Below are positions 37,365 to 48,200 of a stretch of DNA of 64,000 nt, one piece after another. The translations under genes were made by a program, and so were the position numbers. Source of the DNA: Chionoecetes opilio (taxonomy: Eukaryota > Arthropoda > Malacostraca > Decapoda > Majidae); assembly GCA_016584305.1 (NCBI GenBank), contig JACEEZ010013885.1:107501-171500 (forward strand). Reading direction: 5' to 3'. The notes beneath the pieces were generated by a model. The model saw only the letters and a list, made by a program, of their open reading frames with translations. It was not told the origin of the DNA and did not search any database. The number at the start of each line of letters is the position of its first letter. The stretch's first letter is position 1.

Positions 37365-38058
37365 CTCCGCAGAAATGGAAGGCAATGGCAGCAAGGTTGA
37401 TGTTTGAATTTTTTTTTTTTTTTTTTTGTTAGATTTTTTAAATTTTTTGAATTTTAAGTTTTAAATTTTTTATATATTACAAGGGCAATTTTTTTTGCCA
37501 AGTCTTTGGAACCAAATATACCTCAAAACTAGTTCCACATTTGATCGCAAGAAACTTTTTATATCATGATGGGTTTGAACTGCTGTGACTGTTATACCGT
37601 ATATCCGAATGCGGCCACCAAGATTAGCTGGATATCCGGTATGCGGTTATTCAGCCAAGAACAATTTGCCGGTTATCCGGCCAAATCACTATCCGGTACA
37701 ACCCTAAAAAAAAAAACAGATTTATCTCTCCATTGTTTTGAATAGCAACACTATATCTTTCATCCATACTAATTTGAAAACGAATGGGAAAAAAATCATT
37801 GAGAAACAGGATTTGTTAAAGTTTAAAGGGGGAAGAGGGGGAATGGGTCGAAAAGGGGGAGGAAGAAGGGGTTTGGGGCATAATATTGATGTATGTAATG
37901 CCACAAATTCATGATCAAAAATTCCACAGAGATTCAATGAAAACCAATGTCTTTATGGCACAGTTACTATTTTTCCGGAATTTGGTCCAATTAAAAATAA
38001 CCTAACCAAAATCTACCCTAGCCATTATCATAGAAAAATTAATAAAAATGTTGGTTTA

Positions 38059-38278
38059 TTAACCCCTTGAAACCCATAACGTAATTTGCATTTATTATTT
38101 TGCTATCCTTGACAATTTTTAGTGAATATAAGCAATATTTTATAGGTATGACCTGTTTAATACCCTTGTCCACTAACTAATTTGGTATATTAAGTTACTT
38201 TTCGTAATTTTATGGCTAACAAACGACAATTTTATATAGCAAAGGAAAGAAAGATCTGCCTTGGCGTGAAGTGGTTAA
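38059..38278 (+). mobile_element. piggyBac-type MITE, copy 3
   Basis: TTAA at 38059-38062 and 38275-38278. Starts CCCCTTGAAACCCATAACG and ends TTGGCGTGAAGTGG. The interior matches copy 1 with the shared TATGACCTGTTTAATACCCT and TTCGTAATTTTATGGCTAAC. Confidence 0.85.
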
Positions 38279-38399
38279 GACCGAAGTAAATTTTCCGGCA
38301 TAAGTGCAGTTACAACCAATACACGATCAGTGGTTTTAAGGGTAAATTTCAAGATGAACACCGAACTTCCTTTGGTGGACGGAACAATTTTTTTCTGGT

Positions 38400-39017
38400 G
38401 AGTTTTGGGTATTATATTACGACAGCACCAAACTTCCCTACACAATAGGGAGCATAGTTTTTGTTTACCTTATTGTATTCTAAGAGACATTTTCTCTTTT
38501 AAGCTTTCCGTCGCAAATCAATAGTTTCGGAGATATAGAACATTTTAGGTGAGAGGAGGAATTAGTCTCCTTGTATACAAAATGCCTCCCTCTTCCTCTT
38601 CTTGTGACCTGCATCACTTTTGTTTGGTATTTTATTAAACTTTTTTATTATTGGACCCAGTTAGGAGGTTAAAGGTAAGGTTAGGTTAGGTTAGGTTAGG
38701 TTCAGCTTAGGTTCAGGTTAGGTTAGGTTAGGTTAGGTTAGGTAAGGTAAGGTAAGGTAAGGTTAGGTAAGGTAGCCACGGGTGCGCCTCCGAAACAAAA
38801 GCAATACAGGTCACAAGAAGAGGAAGATTGAGGCATTTTGTAAACAAAGGAGACGTATTCTTCCTCCCACCTAAAATGTTCATATCTCCGAAACTATTGA
38901 TTTGCGACGGAAAGCTCAAAGAGAAAATGTCTCTTAGAATACAGTAAGGTAAATAAAAACCATGCTCCCTATTGTGTAGGGAAGTTTGGTGCTGTCGTAA
39001 AAATCTACCGAGTTTTG
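38400..39017. mobile_element. Inner MITE nested in the outer GGTA-family element
   Basis: The 602-bp element at 38408-39009 begins GGTATTATATTACGACAGCA and ends TGCTGTCGTAAAAATCTACC, flanked by the exact 8-bp duplication GAGTTTTG (38400-38407, 39010-39017). Inverted arms of about 200 bp (38420-38620 and 38805-39000; shared block GCTTTCCGTCGCAAATCAAT as read on +) flank a (TTAGG)n tract. It ends in GGTA/TACC like its host, so it is probably a related family. Confidence 0.85.
38672..38772. repeat. Interstitial (TTAGG)n tract
   Basis: About 18 TTAGG or near-TTAGG units (later TAAGG variants) in the loop of the inner MITE. TTAGG is the ancestral arthropod telomere repeat. Shorter (CCTAA)n-like tracts occur in the same MITE family at 39112-39155 and 57141-57195. 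Confidence 0.8.
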
Positions 39018-39154
39018 ATGTGTTTTGAATTAATCTGGTAACCGTTTCTGTCGCAAATATTATTATTATTAATTTTTTTGCAAAAATTACAAAAAACAAA
39101 AACAAATTGAATCTAACCTAACCTTTACCTAACCGAACCTAACCTTTACCTAAG

Positions 39155-39158
<4 letters not shown>

Positions 39159-39241
<83 letters not shown>

Positions 39242-39245
39242 TATA
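39159..39245. repeat. (TA)n microsatellite
   Basis: An interrupted TA run in the central region of the outer GGTA-family MITE. Confidence 0.9.
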
Positions 39246-39444
39246 ACCTTTACCTAACTTTATATAAAAAAATATAAAAAAATGCGACTGAAACAGTTAA
39301 CAAATTTATTCAAAACATCAAAACTCACCAGAAAAAAATTGTTTCGTGCACCAAAGTGAATTCGGTGTTCATCTGGAATAATACCGTTTTAAGTATCGTG
39401 AACGTTTCGTTCTCAGCATAAGGAGTTATGATGGAGGATGGAGA

Positions 39445-39545
39445 AAACTTAAAAAGCAAGCTACAAGATGCCGTGAGACCTACATGTGGTAGTTCCTGTG
39501 AACTACCTGCGTCCTGCACCACTGAATTCCTGCCGCACAAGAATG
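39445..39545 (+). repeat. Interspersed repeat fragment
   Basis: Contains AGCAAGCTACAAGATGCCGT then GAGACCTACATGTGGTAGTT. The same block occurs at about 60118-60172 next to ACATAAGAACATAAGGAAGC. This is part of a dispersed repeat, so the small open frame across it is not a gene. Confidence 0.6.
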
Positions 39546-40593
39546 AAGACACACATCCTCTGCACCATAACCATACCTGGTCCCACCATAACAAACCGAT
39601 ACATCTCTAAGGCAGAACGGAGGATACTGCGGGAATGTCTGTAGCTGAGGTCGATCAACTGAAACCCCCACCAGGCGAGGCACCGTCACAGACCCGTCAC
39701 ACACAGCACGTCACCAAACACACCAGGTCATAGAGTCACATTTATGTCTGTCTTCAACGTCACATCACAGTACTTTGCCTCCAAAAGTAATATGTAGCAC
39801 ATAAACACTTCATAGAAAGGTAAAGGATGATTTCAACTGACCTTTGTTGTCATGGACGTATTCAGTCTTGGTTTTTGGTGTTGTTTAGGGCTGCGAGGAT
39901 GCCTTGAGGAACTCTATGAGTATGAGCCCTGGTGATGCCCTATGTACTACAGATAAGGCGTAAGACAACGTGTCGTCGTGAGGGTGGATGGACGCCCGCC
40001 GCCGCCCACACACACACACACACACACGTGGGTTTCGTAATCACAGTCATCGAGTCAGTGTCAGCCTGTCAGCTGTTTGAGTTAAAATGGCGCCTGGCGC
40101 ATTCTGTGGCGCATTTGTCCACGCCTACCTCTACCGTAGATAACAGTAAAGTCGCCACCTGCAATCATGTCGCCAGGCGCCAAATATTACGAATTATAGC
40201 ATCACTACTGATTTTTATGTGCCCCTGAAGATGTTACACAGTAGTTTATATTATGACTGTATAATCTACCCTGTTTCAGCGTTGTTTTATGCTTTGTAGC
40301 TGCAAGTATAGACGGTTTCAAATTTCGCTACGCATTTTTTTTTTTTCGGGCGACGACGACAGCGGTACGACACTCAGTTAAATAAACACTAGATGGCGAC
40401 TCTACTGTTGGTAGCCACTTTGTAGATATTTTTGTAATTTGTTCATTTATAGCCATACTATGACACAAATGAAGACACAAAATGAGACACTCTCCAGATA
40501 GCCCCTTCTAACTTTCCTGAAATCATGAATGTATAAATGTAAGTATTAACGCCACCACACGTTTGTAAACAAAAAAAAGTTGTCCTGGCGACT

Positions 40594-43365
40594 TAAAGTA
40601 ATCGTCCAGACCCCTTTTTTCTTTGCATAATTATGTTTAATGTTCATTCAAAATACCTAATCCACAAAAAATTATTCATTTTCACGCCTTATTTCCCTAA
40701 AAACATGCCTTTTGTAAAAAGCGCGGGAAAAACAACAGCCACATTCCAGCCGTGGCGCGAAACTTGCTGGCGACGTCACAAGAGGTAATAGCGTATTTTC
40801 GCGACCGCTCTGGCCCGGTCTGGACTGGGCTAGTCCCGGGCGGTCACTGTTTTTGCGAGGCAGTCTAGAACGGTTCAGCCCAGTCCAGGCTGGTCCGACC
40901 CACATACCAGGACCACCTTGGACCAGTGTGGGGAGAACTGGCGCATGCGCACTACAGTCAGCGGGGAAGGCGACCAGGAGCTTCTCGTGGTGCTGATAAG
41001 ACATGAAACACCATGATGGCCGACCATAAGACTAAAGTATCACAGGCGTGGTAGTTGTAAAGTCTTCAGCACAGGTTAAAAGGCGGACGACAAAAAGGAT
41101 ATTGACAAGATGGACGCCTGCCGCCTCCACAGTTCAGTTCAGTACCGCCCATTCCAAATTCCCCGTGCTCTCAAAACAACTGTTGATCAGCAGACGACGC
41201 ACCATGGGTCGGCGACGTCACAGCAGTGAGCCTCCCAGCCCTGCCCTGATACAGATGCGCGGAGACTGAGAAAAATGTAGTACTTGGGGAATTTTGGGTG
41301 TTTCTGATTTTTTTTTTGTGCGATGTGGCATGTACTTGCAGCGTGGGGGCTGTGTCTTTACCGAGAGCTTAGCACCCATTTGCAAATTGTGGGGCGACGA
41401 TATATGTGTGCAGCGGCGGGAAGCGGCGGGTAGTAGCAAGGCCACCGAGATGAGAGGGCTGCAGTACCCTGGCTACTACCAGCCGCTCCCCGTCGCTCCA
41501 AAGGTCTGCACACATATATCGTCGCCGTGTGGGTTGTGAATGGGTGCTAAGCTCTCGGGAAAGGCACAGCTTTCTTGCTGTACCCATGAAGGATGCAAGT
41601 ATATGCCATATCGCACAAAAAATATATCAAACACCCAAAATTCTTCAAGTACTATATTTTTCTCTGAGTCTCCGTGTGTCTGTGTCGGGCGGGGCTGGGA
41701 GGCTTAGACCGCTCTGGCCCGGTCTGGACTGGGCTAGTCCCGGGCGGTCACTGTTTTTGCGAGGCAGTCTAGAACGGTTCAGCCCAGTCCAGGCTGGTCC
41801 GACCCACATACCAGGACCACCTTGGACCAGTGTGGGGAGAACTGGCGCATGCGCACTACAGTCAGCGGGGAAGGCGACCAGGAGCTTCTCGTGGTGCTGA
41901 TAAGACATGAAACACCATGATGGCCGACCATAAGACTAAAGTATCACAGGCGTGGTAGTTGTAAAGTCTTCAGCACAGGTTAAAAGGCGGACGACAAAAA
42001 GGATATTGACAAGATGGACGCCTGCCGCCTCCACAGTTCAGTTCAGTACCGCCCACTCGATCCCCCAGCCAATAGGAACGACGAATGGGACGGGGCCAGT
42101 CTCGATGTATTTTCGCGACCATCAGTCCACCCTGACCCGGTCCGGACTGGACTGAACCAGGGCGGTGAACGTCACGAAAATGCGCTATAATAGCGCATTT
42201 TCGTGACGTTCACCGCCCTGGTTCAGTCCAGTCCGGACCGGGTCAGGGTGGACTGATGGTCGCGAAAATACATCGAGACTGGCCCCGTCCCATTCGTCGT
42301 TCCTATTGGCTGGGGGATCGAGTGGGCGGTACTGAACTGAACTGTGGAGGCGGCAGGCGTCCATCTTGTCAATATCCTTTTTGTCGTCTGCCTTTTAACC
42401 TGTGCTGAAGACTTTACAACTACCACGCCTGTGATACTTTAGTCTTATGGTCGGCCATCATGGTGTTTCATGTCTTATCAGCAGCACGAGAAGCTCCTGG
42501 TCGAGTTCCCCGCTGACTGTAGTGCGCATGCGCCAGTTCCTCCCACACTGGTCCAAGGTGGTCCTGGTATGTGGGTCGGACCAGCCTGGACTGGGCTGAA
42601 CCGTTCTAGACTGCCTCGCAAAAACAGTGACCGCCCGGGACTAGCCCAGTCCAGACCGGGCCAGAGCGGTCTAAGCCTCCCAGCCCCGCCCGACACAGAC
42701 ACACGGAGACTCAGAGAAAAATATAGTACTTGAAGAATTTTGGGTGTTTGATATATTTTTTGTGCGATATGGCATATACTTGCATCCTTCATGGGTACAG
42801 CAAGAAAGCTGTGCCTTTCCCGAGAGCTTAGCACCCATTCACAACCCACACGGCGACGATATATGTGTGCAGACCTTTGGAGCGACGGGGAGCGGCTGGT
42901 AGTAGCCAGGGTACTGCAGCCCTCTCATCTCGGTGGCCTTGCTACTACCCGCCGCTTCCCGCCGCTGCACACATATATCGTCGCCCCACAATTTGCAAAT
43001 GGGTGCTAAGCTCTCGGTAAAGACACAGCCCCCACGCTGCAAGTACATGCCACATCGCACAAAAAAAAAATCAGAAACACCCAAAATTCCCCAAGTAGGC
43101 TACTACATTTTTCTCAGTCTCCGCGCATCTGTATCAGGGCAGGGCTGGGAGGCTCACTGCTGTGACGTCGCCGACCCATGGTGCGTCGTCTGCTGATCAA
43201 CAGTTGTTTTGAGAGCACGGGGAATTTACAGATTTTGAATGCGGATCATTTAAAAACGGGTGACTGAATGCAAAATGTGACAACATATTGTTGATATACT
43301 CGATCATGGCTATATTTTGACTGCATTAAATCAGGAATGATGAAATGGTCTGGACGATTACTCTA
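40594..43365. mobile_element. Palindromic foldback-like TA-type element, nested in M2
   Basis: The 2768-bp element at 40596-43363 has ends AAGTAATCGTCCAGACC and the inverted GGTCTGGACGATTACTC, flanked by TA (40594-40595, 43364-43365), as in Tc1/mariner-type insertions. Its interior is a near-perfect palindrome (41156-43227, centre 42189). An additional direct copy of part of the arm lies at 40799-41148. Mirrored 70-120-codon frames on both arms show no recognisable domain. Confidence 0.85.
41156..43227. repeat. About 1.03-kb near-perfect inverted repeat (palindrome)
   Basis: The left arm 41156-42188 and right arm 42190-43227 differ by only a few bases. The centre is TGCGCTATAATAGCGCA. Each arm holds a smaller imperfect palindrome (41221-41707 on the left) with GGCGACGATATATGTGTGCA facing TGCACACATATATCGTCGCC. 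The order is Y, X, X', Y, Y', X, X'. Confidence 0.9.
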
Positions 43366-43379
43366 ACTATTATCTACGG

Positions 43380-43639
43380 TACAGTCACGCAATGAACTTC
43401 GCGAGCACTTGGGGAGAGGCAATCCCATCAATTTCTCAAATCTTTTCCTTGTCTACAAATGTTCGCTCAGTCTCCTCTTAGAGACCCGCTCCACCCCCCC
43501 TAAGTAGCCACACCTGTTTCAAACCTTCCCGACTTTATAGCTCCCTGATGAGTAATTATAGTTTTAAATCCCGCACCAACAGCTAATGACAATTTAACAG
43601 CTCCCTCCCTCCTTCCATTGAGCCCTTCAACTGGGTCCT

Positions 43640-43671
<32 letters not shown>

Positions 43672-43923
43672 TGTGTGTGTGTGCGTGCGTGCGCGCGCGT
43701 AGATGTGTGAATGTAGCCAATAATATTGTTTGGAAATATCTATAATTAAAGTATTTTTAATTTTACATTATGTATGTGTATATTCCTCATTGTGTGATAG
43801 TGAGGAGGAATGCATTGTACAGACTTTGAGAATATGAACGATAATTTATTGGAAAATACGAAAAGGAAATGGAAGGAGAGGATCCGAGGCCTGTGTGTTC
43901 GCGATTTAGGTGGAGTGACTGTA
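43380..43923 (+). mobile_element. Tc1/mariner-type MITE family M1, copy 2
   Basis: The 540-bp element at 43382-43921 has ends CAGTCACGCAATGAACTTCG and GGTGGAGTGACTG with TA on both sides. The interior is nearly identical to copy 1 (CAATTTCTCAAATCTTTTCC, GGATCCGAGGCCTGTGTGTT) but lacks the large GGAA/GA expansion. It has a (TG)n instead at 43640-43690. It sits exactly at the right end of the M2 copy. Confidence 0.9.
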
Positions 43924-45222
43924 CCTAGTGTCTACTGTCAACTGAAACACAAGATTAATATTGTGCCCTGTATGCTTAAAGAGAAATAAAAATTTCTGTC
44001 AATAGCAGCTTAGATATGAAGGAAAAGTTATCACAAAGTATGTCTAGAACGTTAAATGCCAATTATAAAACATAAGAACTACAGCATTTATTGACATCTG
44101 AACTATGGTAGTTTCCTCGGCGTAATGTTTGGTTGTTATAGCTAGGGCTTAAACATCGATGTGGGAGAAATTATATAATTATTACTTGTAGAGCCATGCA
44201 AAAAAGATCAGCCAGGCTCAAATTTTAAAATAGAAGTGTGATGTCATCACGTCCTTGACACGTTAGCAGATTGACTCCGGAGAGGCTTCCAGAATCGAGT
44301 TCATACTTATGGCATCTCAAGGAGTTAACAGACATATTGTCCGTTTATTTTATATATTCCTCGCAATGATGACTGCAGTGACTGTAGAAGATAAGATACC
44401 ATCAGCCTATTACATCAACTGGAATTTTGAATTTGTGCTCACAGATTTTGTCCGGAATACTGATTGCCGGTCAATGGTCAACCTGTAGAACTATAGAGTA
44501 GGTATATATACACCCACCCACACACCAAAATATATCTTCAGTCCTTGACTGTCACGTAAATTAGGTATCCATTTACTATTATATTTCTTTTATTATACAC
44601 ACACACGTGACAACACAAACATACACACACACACACACAACTTTCATAATTCTAAAGCTATGATTGACTAATTAAGACATGGAGCAGGGACGGTGGACCC
44701 CATGGGACCATGAGTGTCCACGTGTCCAGTGTCCATAAATGTCATTCCTGATGTGATTTTGGTCACAACTCGAATTACAACCCGTAGCTATTCTCTGCCG
44801 GGCGCACAGGGGCTACAACATGAAAGGAGACAAGCTCATTTTGTTTCCAATATATGAATGAATGAAGTTATCTAACACAATTTTGTTTGAAGATATTTAC
44901 AAATCAAATATCTAGGTAGTGAACGTACATCAAGCTGAAGAACCAGATCAAGACAATGCCACTGCAACTGAAAAGGATTGAAACATGAAGTCGGAGTGAA
45001 CTGGAATGGATAAGTTTCCTCTGAAGTTGCACATATGAGCTTCTGTTAAGTGAAGAATATAAGCCTTGGTCTGTAGAGGTGTGGAAGCCAGTCAGAGTCT
45101 ACTTCACACAGGCCTCCACCAAAGACAACACACATAAATATCTTTGTTCTAACAATCTACAATCTCAGGTACTTTAAACAGATTACATATAACTAATTAA
45201 CAATAACTTCATCTTTATGGTC
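43924..45222. other. IFT140 downstream region
   Basis: Non-coding sequence downstream of IFT140 on its strand, presumably its 3' UTR and flank. Contains short CA runs at 44595-44638. No other gene seen. Confidence 0.4.
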
Positions 45223-48200
45223 TTAGAAAAACTTTGCAGAGCCATTCAGAGCAAAGTGTTGTTGTTGTGGTCTCTCTTCCTCCTCATCTTCTTCTACCAC
45301 TTCTTCTTCACTAGCGTTCCCCTCCTCTTCACTGACGCCTTCCTCTGGCGCTCCATTTTCTACCTCACCAAAGTTCATGCCTGTGTTTCTGGAGATTGCC
45401 TGCAGAGTCTGAGCATCAACGTAGTAGCTGGGATTTGCCTGTAATAGTTTTTTACTTTTAATATACTAATCATGATTCATTAATAATCTACACAAACTTT
45501 TTGATGTATTACGAGCTCCTCTTATCAGAAAACTTACCAACCTGCAAGAATGAAAAGTTAAAGAACTTACTTTTGGTAGTTTGGTCTTCATGTCTTGCAA
45601 GACACTCAAAGCTGACTTGAAGTTGTTGTTGGCAGCAAAGTATTCCACTATGACAGCATAAATGTCTCCCTGCCTCACTGCAACCTCAATGTTGGGGTCT
45701 GCCAATAGCTGTTGTAACTCTTGGATTGCTGCATCTCCATCCGTTACAAACATTCTGAAACATTTTAATCCCAATCACATTCTAGAAATTTAGAAAATGG
45801 GTGAGGGATTTAGCCTAACTGTGGTTTTACTTCAATGTGTCTGAAATCACAATATGAATCCTACCTTTTAATATTGTTGAAGTGGTTAACCTTTTCAAGT
45901 TTAAACTTAAGTGAAAGTAATCTCTCTTGAGCCTGAGGGTCAGTGCTGGAAGTGATGACTTTGTAGGCTTCATTCAGAGCTCCTGCAGCCTTTTCATAGT
46001 TTTGGAACTCATCAATTTCAACCTGAAATATCATTTGTATTAATCCTTGTACAACTTTAACTGCTTTTCCGAAAGAAGTGAAAATAAACTGCCATAAGAG
46101 ATAAGGAACAAATTTTATTTTTATGAAGAGTTGTTATTAGTTTTAATTAATTTCCAATCATGTCAAGTTGTTACATTACTGCTCTTAATTAACTGTTTGA
46201 TGGTAGCAATGAAATTTACTGGAATATGACTTACTTTAAGAATATTCTACCTGCAAAAAACTGCGATGAGAATGAAAAATACATCAAAGATAAAAATTAA
46301 AATAAATCAGTAAAGACAATGAGCGTTTTCGTAAATCACTACAAACCTGTGCACAAGAATCATAGAATCCACCCAACAATGCAGCTGCCTTGGCCCTGGA
46401 GTAAAATTGTATTATATTTCTCATAATGTCGGGCTCTTTGCGCCAATCCAAACTCTGGAGGTAATTTGCAGCCATAATGTAAATTTCTTTTTGCCGGCAA
46501 ACGTTTGCAAAGTAGACGATGCGCTCCGTGTCTCCTGATTTAAGGAGGCACTTCATTGCCTTGACCTGAAAAAAATAATTCATTTAAACACTTAACAGAA
46601 AATGTCAATTAAAAGCAATAGTAATTTGTGAATTGACATAAAATAATTAACATTATTTGCATCACATATACATTCAAGCAGTAGTGATAAATTAACAGTC
46701 TTGTTTTTCCAGGTATTCAACTCTGGTTCATAAAAACTGACACAGACAGTAACTTTTTAAATAAGCTTTAAATGAAACTTGAATAATTGAATTCTCATTC
46801 AAAGAATGCTCGTATAATACAATCATACTGTAATTATTTAGTGAACACAATGTACAGCCTATTTGAGCATTTGAAACTTTTCATCAAAATGCTGACCTTA
46901 TTCCCAGCTTGAGTGAATTTCTTAGTTGCCAACTTGTAGTTTTCCTGAGCATAGGCACATTCTGCTACTTTTTCCAAAATCTGATTTCTTGCTTCCTCAT
47001 CTTTAGGCAAGGTGAATCTCTCTGCCAATTCCTCCGTCACCCACACATTGTGTTCCACACACAGGTCAAGGGCATCAAAATACTGCGGAAAATGTTAAGC
47101 AGTTACAGTTAACAAACTACTGACTTGATTCATTCACTCTTTCGCCTCATTCACTGGATCATAATGAGGCATGCACTTTGCTCTTACGCTGTGCATACTT
47201 GTTTGTATATGACCCTGCCAGATAAAGGTTCTCAGGTCAAGCATCACTGAGGGAGGCTTCATCAAAAAGATCATTCAAAGCCAGTGAAATTGTCATTACC
47301 TGTCTGCCAGTGATGAGTAAAGAAACAGCTCTATCATATTGTCCATTAGAGATAAAATATTGGGCGCATCTCTGAATTAGTGCTGGAGCAGCAGTTTCAT
47401 CTAATTCTCCTGCAATTTGCCCCACAGCACTAATCTGTCCAGATTTAAATGCCAGGTCAACAGCTTTGGAAAGAAGTCCTGCTTTGTGATAGAGCATAAC
47501 AGCCTTGGGTAACTGGCGACGCTCGGAGGAGGAGAAGTAGCGCGCTGCGTCAATCTGTTCCTGCGGGCCCGCCACCAGTGCCAGGTTGAGGAGCTGATCT
47601 GGATAATAATGAAAAAATGTCATTGAAATTATTTTCACAAAATTTTTCAACTAGTTTGGATTAAATACTATTTTCCATTTGATGCTTAAAATAAAATGAA
47701 TGAAATTGTTCAATCCCTATTCTTTAACTTTTTGGACTGGTAGACACATATAGATGCTAATGACGCAATATTTTTTAAAGCACACTGACTAGGATCAAGA
47801 ATACATCTATTCTTTAATAACCTCGTTCCCAAAATCTGGCGAATATAATAAAAAAACAATTATGTAGGAAAAAAAGAATATCAGGAAAAAATTAATTACT
47901 CACTGTATCAAAATTGGAACCGAAAATAGAAAGAAGAGCAAAATTCTAAAAAAAAAAAGAAGTCATGTACCATCAAAATATGGCTTATAAAAACAAAAAA
48001 ACTAAAATATAAAGGAAAAAAAGAAGTCCTCTACCCTACAAAATACCAGCAGGAGGAAATTTCTAAACAACTGGATGATAAAACTTACGGGATAGAAACA
48101 TCATCCCTATTTTATGTAAACTAGTAGGACTTTGGAAATGCTGCTTGACTCAAAGATCACGAGAGAGATCTTACTCACCGTCGAATCCATTGTCTTTACA

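Larger units (their letters stand above)
38333..39393. mobile_element. Outer MITE of the GGTA family (8-bp duplication)
   Basis: The element at 38341-39385 begins GGTAAATTTCAAGATGAACA and ends TGTTCATCTGGAATAATACC. It is flanked by the exact duplication GTTTTAAG (38333-38340, 39386-39393). Without the inner insertion (38408-39009 plus one 8-bp duplication) it would be about 435 bp. An intact relative is at 56985-57333. Superfamily: 8-bp duplication allows hAT, P or Merlin; GG start favours Merlin, but this is inference. Confidence 0.85.
40132..43381. mobile_element. TA-type MITE family M2, copy 2, interrupted by a 2.77-kb element
   Basis: The left end CCGTAGATAACAGTAAAGTC starts at 40134. 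The right end AACTATTATCTACGG closes at 43379, with TA on both sides. Removing 40596-43363 and one TA restores the right terminal repeat GGCGACTTAACTATTATC at the same length as copy 1 (GGCGACTTCACTGTTATC). The nested order is therefore certain from the sequence. The right TA (43380-43381) also borders the next element. Confidence 0.85.

Noticed and set aside
39428..39610. A 60-codon gene
   Set aside because: Overlaps a dispersed repeat block also found at 60118-60172.
41529..42849. Mirrored 123-codon frames in the palindrome arms
   Set aside because: Identical because the arms are copies; no known domain, start context or coding bias, and the frames cross smaller inverted repeats.
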